This document shows positions 39,765 through 47,670 of a stretch of 64,000 bases of DNA, piece after piece. The stretch's first letter is position 1. Each line of letters starts with the position of its first letter. The notes under the pieces were generated by a model. It searched no databases, was not told the DNA's origin, and saw only the letters and a list, made by a program, of their open reading frames with translations. This DNA comes from Bacteroides propionicifaciens DSM 19291 = JCM 14649 (GTDB lineage Bacteria; Bacteroidota; Bacteroidia; Bacteroidales; Bacteroidaceae). The stretch spans positions 1-64,000 of the forward strand of contig NZ_AQWS01000016.1 in NCBI RefSeq assembly GCF_000375405.1, read 5' to 3'. Made by a program: the position numbers and the translations under genes.

Positions 39765-40673
39765 TTAAAGTTTTTCTGCGATACGCAATTTAGCACTTCG
39801 GGATCGTGGATTTCGATTGAGCTCTGTATCCGATGGTATAATAACTTTATTATTGATCGCCTTAATTGGGCTGATGACTTTTCCGTAAAAATCCTTTTCT
39901 AATTTCCCTTCAATATTACCAGTCTTAAAGAGGTTTTTTACCATTCTATCTTCAAGCGAGTGGTAGGTAATAACAACTAATCTTCCGCCTGGTTTTAATA
40001 CCTTTATTGCTCCTTCAAGCATCTCTTTAAGCGCTTGCATCTCTTGATTAACCTCAATGCGTAAGGCTTGGAAGGCTTTAGCTAACTCTTTTTTTAGTCG
40101 TTGAGGCTTGAAAAGGGGAGTAGTCAATTCGATGAATTGAGAAATGGTTAGGATAGGGCTTTCAGCTCTAGCACGAACAATCTTTGATGCAATCTGTCTG
40201 CTATTTCTAAATTCACCATAGAGATAAAATACATCCGCCAAATCATCTTGTGTATAGTTGTTGATGATATCGGCTGCAGTTTTTGTGGCACGCGTATTCA
40301 TACGCATATCTAGTGGAGCATCAAATCGGAAAGAGAATCCTCTCTCTTCTTCGTCGAAGTGATGTGATGATACACCTAGATCAGCCAAAATACCATCGAC
40401 CTCTTCTACGTTGTGGTAGCGTAAGAAGTTCTTGATGTATCTAAAGTTTGAACGGACGAATGTAAAGCATTCATCGTCTATTATATTTCTTTCTGCATCT
40501 GCATCTTGGTCAAAAGCATAGAGGTGTCCTGGAGTAACAAGATTTTTGAGAATTTCTTTGGAATGCCCTCCACCGCCAAAGGTAACATCTACATAGTTTC
40601 CCTGAGGGTTTATGTTTAGTCCTGCAATGCTCTCTTCGAGCAATACGGGTATATGGTAAGTATCATTATTCAT
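39765..40673 (-). CDS. rsmH: 16S rRNA (cytosine-1402 N4) methyltransferase RsmH, 302 aa
   Basis: SAM-dependent methyltransferase acting on C1402 in the 30S decoding centre. It opens with H-I-P-V-L-L-E-E and V-D-V-T-F-G-G-G-G-H-S (SAM loop near 28-38) and contains D-L-G-V-S-S-H-H-F-D near 97. The C-terminal R-S-R-S-A-K-L-R is typical. The start overlaps the end of mraZ by 8 bp. Confidence 0.96.
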   Translation of the reverse strand: MNNDTYHIPVLLEESIAGLNINPQGNYVDVTFGGGGHSKEILKNLVTPGHLYAFDQDADAERNIIDDECFTFVRSNFRYIKNFLRYHNVEEVDGILADLGVSSHHFDEEERGFSFRFDAPLDMRMNTRATKTAADIINNYTQDDLADVFYLYGEFRNSRQIASKIVRARAESPILTISQFIELTTPLFKPQRLKKELAKAFQALRIEVNQEMQALKEMLEGAIKVLKPGGRLVVITYHSLEDRMVKNLFKTGNIEGKLEKDFYGKVISPIKAINNKVIIPSDTELNRNPRSRSAKLRIAEKL

Positions 40674-41124
40674 AATTGTTTTCTTTAGTCATGACGTTTT
40701 TTAAAGCTTCGCTAAAGTCCTTTGGATGCATAAAAGGTTGGTCAGTTAAGTTTTTTGCCCAAACTTCAATTTTGTCGTCCATTCCTATAAAACGAATGTC
40801 ATTTTGTATGCTTGCCATTTCAAGATATCGCTTTGGGATGAGCATTCTTCCGTTTATGTCAATGCTGAGTATCTCTACATCGCTGACATATTGTCTAAGA
40901 ATAAGTTGATGCTTGGGATCCCACTTATTGAGTCTGGACTTGAGCTCTTGAAGTTCATTATTCCAGATCGATTCAGGATATAGAACGAGGCAGGTTTGAT
41001 AGAGGTCTTTTTTTAATATCATCCGCTCTTCTGCATTTTCTTGCAGAAGTTTCCTAAACGGCATAGGCATAAAAAAACGTCCTTTACTGTCTAGTTTGGC
41101 TTCGATGTTTCCTAAAAAGCTCAA
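40666..41124 (-). CDS. mraZ: Transcriptional regulator MraZ, 152 aa, TTG start
   Basis: First gene of the dcw operon. Two SpoVT-AbrB DNA-binding repeats are visible: N-I-E-A-K-L-D-S-K-G-R-F near 6-17 and L-S-I-D-I-N-G-R-M-L-I-P near 84-95. MraZ rings bind direct repeats in their own promoter. The family-conserved F-L-G-N-I is preceded by T-T-G (41124-41122), with no ATG or GTG in frame; an AAGG about 8-12 nt upstream may serve as a ribosome site. Three 10-bp repeats lie upstream. Confidence 0.92.
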   Translation of the reverse strand: MSFLGNIEAKLDSKGRFFMPMPFRKLLQENAEERMILKKDLYQTCLVLYPESIWNNELQELKSRLNKWDPKHQLILRQYVSDVEILSIDINGRMLIPKRYLEMASIQNDIRFIGMDDKIEVWAKNLTDQPFMHPKDFSEALKNVMTKENNYE

Positions 41125-41164
41125 AATATCACCTTATTTATATAAAACACACAATTTGATTTGT

Positions 41165-41194
41165 AAAAGTACACAATTCTCCACAATTCCCCAC
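41165..41194 (-). promoter_or_regulatory. Three tandem 10-bp repeats, likely MraZ operator
   Basis: On the minus strand, three consecutive decamers all start with GTG: GTGGGGAATT (41194-41185), GTGGAGAATT (41184-41175) and GTGTACTTTT (41174-41165). The first two differ at one base. MraZ is known in other bacteria to bind GTG-containing repeats with 10-bp spacing ahead of its own gene. The third repeat also contains TACTTTTA, one base off the TAnnTTTG promoter element, so binding would block the promoter. Confidence 0.6.
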
Positions 41195-41459
41195 TCTTTT
41201 TCGATTGAATATTTGCCATATATGTATAGCTATAGTTTTATGCTGTGCTGAAGTGTAAAAGAATATTTGCTCGGCTAGTTTCTTGCCCTACTTTCCTTGG
41301 GTGTGCTCTAGCTTTAATTTAACCTAAAGGCTTAGCTATACCTCCAGTTAACTTAGATCAAGTAGGTTTCAAAAGGTTTTTTTACCTGAGTTTTAAGACT
41401 GTTGCAGCTTGATTAGTCATATTTTATTTAAATAATTACATAGTTCTCAAAAGATAAGC

Positions 41460-41467
41460 TAAATTTG
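41460..41467 (+). promoter_or_regulatory. Promoter -7 element of the glsA-glsB pair
   Basis: TAAATTTG fits TAnnTTTG and lies 25 bp before the ATG at 41493. There is no -33 match. Confidence 0.4.
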
Positions 41468-41492
41468 CGATTGTAATTCATTTTTCGTTATT

Positions 41493-42314
41493 ATGGGTAA
41501 GAATGACTTATTCTTAATTGATGTTGAAGGAATACTTCGCAATAAAATGTCGAAGTATTATAAATATGTACCAAAGAGCTTTATCCGTTACCTCAAGAGA
41601 ATTGTTCATCAAGAGGAATTGAATGAGTTTTTACTCAACGGAGGAAAGGGGAAAGAGGGGGTTGACTTTTTAGAGGCCTGTCTTGAATTTTTGGATACTA
41701 GTTTAGATGTTCAAGGAATAGAAAATCTTCCTTCGGGTGGATTGTATACTTTTGTTTCTAATCATCCCTTAGGAGGACAAGATGGTGTCGCATTGGGTTA
41801 TATTTTAGGAAAGCGCTACGATGGTAAGGTGAAGTACTTAGTTAATGATTTACTAATGAACCTTAGCGGATTAGCTCCTTTATGTATTCCAATCAATAAA
41901 ACTGGAAACCAATCTAGGGATTTCCCCAAAATGATAAAGGCTGGATTTGAGTCCGATAATCAGCTAATCATGTTTCCCGCAGGTTTATGTTCACGAAAGA
42001 TTGATGGTATAATCCAAGATTTACCTTGGAAGAAAACCTTCATTGTTAAGAGTGTTGAGACTAAACGAGATGTGATTCCTATATTCTTCGAAGGACGAAA
42101 TTCAAACTTTTTTTATAACTTATCGAAAGCTTGTAAGGTTTTGGGTATTAAATTTAATATTGCGATGCTTTATCTAGCCGATGAGATGTTTAAAAACAGA
42201 CACAAAACATTTACTGTTAAAATAGGTAAGCCTATTCCATGGCAAACCTTTGACAAAAGTAAGTCTGCAAACCAGTGGGCAGCTTATGTACGAGATATTG
42301 TTTATAAATTATAA
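41493..42314 (+). CDS. glsA: PlsC-type O-acyltransferase, probable glycine-lipid synthase GlsA, 273 aa
   Basis: A lysophospholipid-acyltransferase-like enzyme. The catalytic H-x4-D-type motif appears as N-H-P-L-G-G-Q-D near 89-96, and the P-A-G-L-C-S segment near 163 is the acyl-acceptor motif. It forms an operon (21-bp gap) with an OlsB/GlsB-like N-acyltransferase. In Bacteroides the same pair makes N-acyl-acyloxy-glycine lipids, with the PlsC-type protein adding the second acyl chain. The glycine-lipid assignment is by context; ornithine lipid synthesis is the main alternative. Confidence 0.7.
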   Translation: MGKNDLFLIDVEGILRNKMSKYYKYVPKSFIRYLKRIVHQEELNEFLLNGGKGKEGVDFLEACLEFLDTSLDVQGIENLPSGGLYTFVSNHPLGGQDGVALGYILGKRYDGKVKYLVNDLLMNLSGLAPLCIPINKTGNQSRDFPKMIKAGFESDNQLIMFPAGLCSRKIDGIIQDLPWKKTFIVKSVETKRDVIPIFFEGRNSNFFYNLSKACKVLGIKFNIAMLYLADEMFKNRHKTFTVKIGKPIPWQTFDKSKSANQWAAYVRDIVYKL

Positions 42315-42335
42315 AGAAACACCACTATTATATTT

Positions 42336-43322
42336 ATGGAAAAAATTATTGATGCGGTTGATAAGAACCTCATAAAGGCAGAACTGACAGAAGATAAAAG
42401 GTTGAGGATGACTAATAAAAGTCAGAATCAAATCTATATCATTACCTACCAAGATTCACCTAATGTTATGCGTGAGATTGGCCGTTTGCGTGAAATAGCA
42501 TTTAGAGCTGCTGGTGGTGGTACTGGTAAAGCTGTTGATATTGATGAGTTCGATGAGATGGAGAATGCTTATAAGCAACTGCTTGTATGGGATCCTGAAT
42601 CAGAAGAAATTTTGGGTGGATATCGTTATATCTTGGGCACTGATGTGCGCATTGAAAACGGCGTTCCTCAAATTGCTACTTCTCATCTTTTTAATTTCTC
42701 TTCGCAGTTTATTTCTGAATATCTTCCGACTACCATAGAGCTAGGACGTTCTTTTGTTACTCTAGAATATCAGTCAACTCGTGCTGGCAGAAAAGGTCTA
42801 TTTGCTTTGGATAATTTATGGGATGGGCTTGGAGCTTTGACTGTAATCATGCCTACAGTGAAGTATTTCTTTGGTAAAGTAACTATGTATCCGAGCTACC
42901 ATAAGCAGGGACGAGATATGATTTTATATTTCCTTAAAAAGCATTTTGCTGATAAAGAGAATTTAATTACTCCCATTAAGCCACTCGAAATTGAATCGGA
43001 TGAGCAGGCTTTGGTCGAACTATTCAATAAAGATAGCTTTAGTGAAGATTATCGCATCCTAAATAAAGAAATCCGTCAGCTAGGTTTTAATATTCCACCT
43101 CTTGTTAATGCATATATGGGATTAAGCCCAACTATGAAAATGTTTGGAACTGCCGTTAATTATGGATTTGGAGATGTTGAAGAAACAGGAATTCTTATTG
43201 CTGTGGATGAGATTCTTGAAGATAAAAGAGTCCGTCACATCCAATCTTTTGTCGACGAGCGCAACGGAGATTATGGCGACTTGACCTCTGGTGCCAATAA
43301 TGTTATTTTCCCTATAAAATAA
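42336..43322 (+). CDS. glsB: OlsB/GlsB-like N-acyltransferase (GNAT fold), 328 aa
   Basis: The acetyltransferase-like core carries R-L-R-E-I-A-F-R-A-A-G-G-G-T-G near 50-64, L-G-G-Y-R-Y near 92 and E-L-G-R-S-F-V near 137, typical of the hemolysin/OlsB branch that moves 3-hydroxyacyl groups from acyl carrier protein to the amine of an amino acid. In Bacteroides the orthologous type acylates glycine. It would act first and GlsA second. The product is predicted to be a phosphorus-free membrane lipid and its monoacyl precursor. Confidence 0.7.
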   Translation: MEKIIDAVDKNLIKAELTEDKRLRMTNKSQNQIYIITYQDSPNVMREIGRLREIAFRAAGGGTGKAVDIDEFDEMENAYKQLLVWDPESEEILGGYRYILGTDVRIENGVPQIATSHLFNFSSQFISEYLPTTIELGRSFVTLEYQSTRAGRKGLFALDNLWDGLGALTVIMPTVKYFFGKVTMYPSYHKQGRDMILYFLKKHFADKENLITPIKPLEIESDEQALVELFNKDSFSEDYRILNKEIRQLGFNIPPLVNAYMGLSPTMKMFGTAVNYGFGDVEETGILIAVDEILEDKRVRHIQSFVDERNGDYGDLTSGANNVIFPIK

Positions 43323-43330
43323 ACTCTTAC

Positions 43331-43355
43331 TACCAGCCATTTTAAATGGCTGGTA
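43331..43355. repeat. 12-bp inverted repeat at the glsB-dgt junction
   Basis: Perfect 12-base arms (43331-43342 and 43344-43355) around one base. The repeat starts 9 bp after the glsB stop and contains the dgt stop codon and its last four codons on the other strand. There is no T-run on either side, so it may mark mRNA 3' ends without being a standard terminator. Confidence 0.6.
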
Positions 43356-44673
43356 AACTATGTCCATTAATCTTTCTGAATAAATCTAAGGCGTAGATAT
43401 CGGTCATGCCTGAGATAAAGTCGAGCACTGCCTGAACTCTTATATTTAAGTCGTCCGCTAGCATGTCGTATTGAGTAGGTACCTTATCTATAAGAAGTCT
43501 TGAATAAATTTTTTCGGGCGATTGTACTGCTTCAATATAGTAGTCAAGTAGGGTTCTAATAATTTTATATCCAGCCAACTCAATATCAGCAACCTCTTTG
43601 GATCGATAAATCTTTTTGTATGCTGTCTTTTTACATGCCTCATAGGCCGACTTCGTCTTATCGGGGAGACATGAAATCAAATCCTCAGTAAATTCACCCC
43701 TCAAGATTTCTTCTTCATTAGCTATGAATGTACTAGAGGCTTGTTGGACTAGTAGCCCAATGATAATTGATCTTAAGTAGCCGATTTGTTCATTTGCATC
43801 GGTAACTGTCTTAAATACCTCTTGAGCACTAGAAAGCTGTTCCTCATTTAAGTAAGCATTAAGAAGTTCAAAGACCTCACTCGAGTTTAATATTCTGAGT
43901 TTGTGAGCATCCTCTATATCCATGAGCTGGTAGCAGATATCATCTGCCGCTTCGACTAAATAGACCAAAGGGTGTCTTGCGTAGTGTACCGCTTCTCCAT
44001 CGTGCTTAATTATACCCAACTCAGAGGCTATTCTTTCAAAATTATCCTTTTCGGTTGCAAAGAAGCCGAATTTTGATTTGCTCCCTGCTAGCTTTGATTC
44101 GTATGGATACTTGACAATCGAAGCCAAGGTGCTATAAGTTAATGCGAAGCCACCTTTGCGACGTCCCTTAAACTGATGTGTTAGCAATCGGAATGCATTG
44201 GCATTGCCTTCAAAGTGTACGATGTCAGACCAAAGTTTATCCTTTATTATACCCTCTAGACTCTTACCTGCTCCTTCTGAAAAATAGGTTGAAATAGCCG
44301 ATTCGCCTGAATGACCAAAAGGTGGGTTACCCAAATCGTGGGCAAGACAAGCTGCTGATACGATAGATCCTATCTCCCCGATTAATGTGTTGTTTGCTAG
44401 CTCGGGATGCTTCTCTATTAATAGGTGGCTAACACTGTTACCTAGTGAACGGCCTACACATGAAACCTCTAAACTATGTGTGAGCCTATTGTGTACAAAA
44501 ACGCTTCCTGGAAGAGGAAACACTTGAGTCTTGTTTTGTAGACGTCGGAAAGGATTCGAAAAAATTAAGCGGTCGAAATCTCGCTGAAACTCTGTGCGGT
44601 TATGTTCTGCTATTTTGTACCTCTCTTCTAAACCGAATCGTTTGGTAGAAAGAAGTTGTTGCCAATTCATCAT
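43342..44673 (-). CDS. dgt: dGTP triphosphohydrolase-like protein, 443 aa
   Basis: HD-domain enzyme that hydrolyses dGTP or other dNTPs to the nucleoside and triphosphate. H66, the H-D pair at 112-113 (A-H-D-L-G-N-P-P-F-G-H) and H121 form the metal site. The start N-R-T-E-F-Q-R-D-F-D-R-L-I-F-S near 25-39 is typical. It stands alone and faces dut across a 122-bp divergent spacer. Both enzymes tune dNTP pools. Confidence 0.9.
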   Translation of the reverse strand: MMNWQQLLSTKRFGLEERYKIAEHNRTEFQRDFDRLIFSNPFRRLQNKTQVFPLPGSVFVHNRLTHSLEVSCVGRSLGNSVSHLLIEKHPELANNTLIGEIGSIVSAACLAHDLGNPPFGHSGESAISTYFSEGAGKSLEGIIKDKLWSDIVHFEGNANAFRLLTHQFKGRRKGGFALTYSTLASIVKYPYESKLAGSKSKFGFFATEKDNFERIASELGIIKHDGEAVHYARHPLVYLVEAADDICYQLMDIEDAHKLRILNSSEVFELLNAYLNEEQLSSAQEVFKTVTDANEQIGYLRSIIIGLLVQQASSTFIANEEEILRGEFTEDLISCLPDKTKSAYEACKKTAYKKIYRSKEVADIELAGYKIIRTLLDYYIEAVQSPEKIYSRLLIDKVPTQYDMLADDLNIRVQAVLDFISGMTDIYALDLFRKINGHSLPAI

Positions 44674-44795
44674 GATGTTTTTAATTAGGACTTTATATCC
44701 CCCTCAACAAATGCTTTGGAAGGTTATTTTATCAGAAAAGTAATGATTATCTCTCGAAATTATCTAATTTCGTCACTCAATTTAATTATGAAGGT

Positions 44796-45230
44796 ATGAA
44801 AATTAAAATAATAAATCGTTCAAAACATCAATTACCGAACTATTCAACTCTTTTGTCTGCCGGCATGGATATTAGGGCCAATCTTGAAGAAGCAATCGCG
44901 CTTCAACCTATGGAGAGAAGGCTTATTCCTACGGGCTTGTTTATGGCACTTCCTGCGGGTTACGAAGCTCAAATTCGCCCCAGAAGTGGTTTGGCTCTCA
45001 AGCATGGTATTAGTTTGCTCAATACTCCTGGTACTATCGATGCTGACTATAGAGGCGAAATAGGAATCATTATGGTAAACCTATCTAAAGAGGTTTTTGT
45101 TGTAAATGATGGTGAGCGAATTGCTCAAATGGTAATTGCCAAGTATGAACAAATCGGCTGGGAGCTAGTTGAAACATTAGACGATACTGAAAGAGGTACA
45201 GGAGGATTTGGCCATACAGGTAAAAAATAA
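44796..45230 (+). CDS. dut: Deoxyuridine 5'-triphosphate nucleotidohydrolase, 144 aa
   Basis: Homotrimeric dUTPase that keeps uracil out of DNA and supplies dUMP. The five family motifs are present: A-G-M-D-I-R-A near 22, P-R-S-G-L-A near 63, [10 protein letters not shown] near 81, G-E-R-I-A-Q near 108 and R-G-T-G-G-F-G near 134. It is followed 6 bp later by the TPR gene, an association often seen in Bacteroidales. Confidence 0.96.
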   Translation: MKIKIINRSKHQLPNYSTLLSAGMDIRANLEEAIALQPMERRLIPTGLFMALPAGYEAQIRPRSGLALKHGISLLNTPGTIDADYRGEIGIIMVNLSKEVFVVNDGERIAQMVIAKYEQIGWELVETLDDTERGTGGFGHTGKK

Positions 45231-45236
45231 GATGCA

Positions 45237-47003
45237 ATGATTAAATTAAATAAACTATGCTACGTTCTGCTGGCTCTTTTGCTTGGTGGACTTAGTCTGA
45301 CTCCTGCGATGGGGCAAAATATAAGTCAAGCGCAAGAGCTGTCTAAGGATACTTTGCTAGCAAACGTGCTAAGTGATAATCTTGACCGTAAATATTCTTA
45401 CTATTATCTCGAGGGGGTTCTTAAAAAAAATACGGGTGATCTAGACGATGCTTTTCAGCTATTTAACCACTGCATCGCAATAGATAGTACTCAGGCTGAT
45501 GCATATTATCAGTTGGGTTCAATGTATATGCAACTCAATCAGGCTGATAAAGCACTTAATTCTTTTCGCAAATCTATAGCTATTGATAGTCTTAACTACT
45601 GGTATAATGAATCTTACTTTATTTCGCTTTACAATGCATCGGCAAAGGATATGGCTCCAGCTATTGCTCAGCTCGAAGCGATGACCAGACGATTCCCCAA
45701 TAAGACTCAACTTCAGTTTCAACTCTTTGAGCTTTACTCTCAAAGTAGAGAGTACGATAAGATGATTTCTGTACTCGACCAGCTCGAGAGCAAAATGGGC
45801 AAGAGTGAGCAGCTAAGTATGCAGAAATTCCGAGTTTATTTGATGAAGGGCGAAGAAGATAAAGCCTATGCTGAAATGCTAGCTCTAGTAGAGGCTTGTC
45901 CCAACGATTTGCGTTACCGTGTTGTCCTAGCAGATCTATACTTGACTAACGGAAAAAAGAAACAGGCTTACTCTTTACTCAAAAAAGTATTGGAGCAAGA
46001 ACCCGATTTCCCAATGGCTGTTTATGCTTTAGCTAGTTATTACCAACAGACCAATCAAGACAAAGAGTATCTCGATCAGGTGCAAAAGATAATATTTAAT
46101 CCCAAAGCTGAGGATGAGCTTCGTCTGAATCTTATCAGACAATATATCTCAAACCCCAAGGTTGATAGCTTGGATGTTATTGCATTGTTTGACAAAGCTT
46201 TAGAATTGGATGTTGAAGACGATCAAATTCCGATGCTCTATGCTCAATATCTCTACACACAAAACATGCAAGATCAAGCTAAGCCTGTTCTAGAACGTGT
46301 GATTAAAATTGATCCCTCCAATACTCCCTCAAGATTAATGCTTTTAGGGTTAGCTATAAAAGCTGACGATTATAAAGAGGTTATTACACTTTGTCAAGGT
46401 GGTATATTGGCTAGTCCTTCGACTCTGGAATTCTATTACTATTTGGCAATTGCTTATAATCAGGCAGAGTCTTATGATAAGCTAATTGAAGTGGTTGAAT
46501 CTGCTCTTAATGTGGTTGATGAGACCACTCCCAAAGAGTTGATTTCAGATTTTTATGCCATAATGGGTGATGCTTATCATTCTCTGGGTAAAACTAAGGA
46601 GTTATATCAGGCTTATGAAAAAGCGCTTGAGTTAAATCCTGAAAACCTAGGGGTACTCAATAATTATGCTTATTACCTTTCGGTTGAAAAACGTCAACTT
46701 GATAAAGCCGAACAAATGAGCAAAAAAACGGTTGATGCCGAACCTTCAAATGCTACATTTTTGGATACTTATGCTTGGATTCTTTTTGAGTTGAACCGAT
46801 TTACTCAGGCCAAAGTGTTTATTGATACTGCTCTGCAACATGGAGGACAGGAGAGTGGAGTGGTGGTTGAACACGCTGGTGATATCTACTGGAAAGTTGG
46901 TCAGAAGGATAAAGCTATTGAACTTTGGTTACAAGCTGATAAGCTTGGTGCTGGACCCAAAATTAAAGAGAAGATAAAGAAGAGAAAATACATTAGTGAG
47001 TAA
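45237..47003 (+). CDS. Secreted TPR-repeat protein, 588 aa
   Basis: An N-terminal signal peptide (hydrophobic stretch about 9-25, ending near P-A-M-G-Q) is followed by a chain built almost entirely of tetratricopeptide repeats, clearest near 75-110, 455-490 and at the C-terminus. No enzyme domain is seen. It is likely periplasmic and a protein-protein scaffold. It lies between dut and a DUF4292 lipoprotein with gaps of only 6 and 5 bp, so the three are co-transcribed. A partner role with the lipoprotein is plausible but unproven. Confidence 0.75.
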   Translation: MIKLNKLCYVLLALLLGGLSLTPAMGQNISQAQELSKDTLLANVLSDNLDRKYSYYYLEGVLKKNTGDLDDAFQLFNHCIAIDSTQADAYYQLGSMYMQLNQADKALNSFRKSIAIDSLNYWYNESYFISLYNASAKDMAPAIAQLEAMTRRFPNKTQLQFQLFELYSQSREYDKMISVLDQLESKMGKSEQLSMQKFRVYLMKGEEDKAYAEMLALVEACPNDLRYRVVLADLYLTNGKKKQAYSLLKKVLEQEPDFPMAVYALASYYQQTNQDKEYLDQVQKIIFNPKAEDELRLNLIRQYISNPKVDSLDVIALFDKALELDVEDDQIPMLYAQYLYTQNMQDQAKPVLERVIKIDPSNTPSRLMLLGLAIKADDYKEVITLCQGGILASPSTLEFYYYLAIAYNQAESYDKLIEVVESALNVVDETTPKELISDFYAIMGDAYHSLGKTKELYQAYEKALELNPENLGVLNNYAYYLSVEKRQLDKAEQMSKKTVDAEPSNATFLDTYAWILFELNRFTQAKVFIDTALQHGGQESGVVVEHAGDIYWKVGQKDKAIELWLQADKLGAGPKIKEKIKKRKYISE

Positions 47004-47008
47004 TCATT

Positions 47009-47554
47009 ATGAAGCAAAGACTATTCTGGCCTCTATTATTGATTGTCTTATTCGTGTCCTCTTGTTCTACATCAAGGTTTCATTCTGCTTCTGAGAAGCC
47101 TTATTTGACTTGTCGATTTGAGGTTATTATGCCCTCCCAGGCACACGAGAAGATTAATGGAGTGTTACAACTCTACAAGGATAGCGTGATTCGTATCTCT
47201 TTTAGAGCACCTATGGTACGTTCCGAACTCGCCTTATTAGTCTATAGTCCAACAGAGCTGTTGGTAGTAGATAGAACTAATAAGCTTTATGTTAGTGAGG
47301 CATATCCCATTGATCCCGCTTATGGAATACATGTCGACTCTTTTGATACTTTTCAAAATCGAATAATTAATGCATCGAAGCGCAAAAAGCCCTCCTTCTT
47401 TTTTGCCTCAGATTTTGGGTGGACTGCATTTGGGGAGGCTACAATTCAGCTTTATAAGTTTTCGGACTCTCCCTTCGAGGTTCGCCCCACTAAACTCTCT
47501 AGGCGTTATGTTTCATCTACTCTGAATGAGTTGCTTGGGTCAATGGGCCTTTGA
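47009..47554 (+). CDS. DUF4292-type lipoprotein, 181 aa
   Basis: The lipoprotein signal ends at F-V-S-S-C (Cys19). The mature chain is beta-rich, with the stretch I-N-G-V-L-Q-L-Y-K-D-S-V-I-R-I-S, resembling DUF4292 proteins of Bacteroidota. The alternating strands of short hydrophobic residues recall the LolA/LolB half-barrel that carries lipoproteins; this is inference from pattern only. It is the last gene of dut-TPR-lipoprotein. In some relatives a murein hydrolase activator follows, but here the next gene is on the other strand. Confidence 0.65.
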   Translation: MKQRLFWPLLLIVLFVSSCSTSRFHSASEKPYLTCRFEVIMPSQAHEKINGVLQLYKDSVIRISFRAPMVRSELALLVYSPTELLVVDRTNKLYVSEAYPIDPAYGIHVDSFDTFQNRIINASKRKKPSFFFASDFGWTAFGEATIQLYKFSDSPFEVRPTKLSRRYVSSTLNELLGSMGL

Positions 47555-47670
47555 GCATTGAGTTGTTGGGTTTAAAAAATGACTTACTCGTTGTAGTCAA
47601 ACCACCTACTGGTTTGTATGGTGTGACTTACTATCTGTCCATAGCTATCCTAGGTACTCTCTTGCTACTT

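Larger units (their letters stand above)
41125..41492. other. Divergent intergenic region between mraZ and the glsA-like gene
   Basis: 368 bp without a gene. The mraZ-proximal part carries three 10-bp repeats (41165-41194). The other end has a TAAATTTG promoter element (41460-41467). In between (about 41200-41440) I see no gene, strong hairpin or repeat. Confidence 0.6.

Noticed and set aside
47555-47670. Short open frame and small hairpin after the DUF4292 gene, considered as a remnant of a lost downstream gene
   Set aside because: About 45 codons without a start or recognisable similarity is expected by chance, and the 6-bp hairpin has no T-run.
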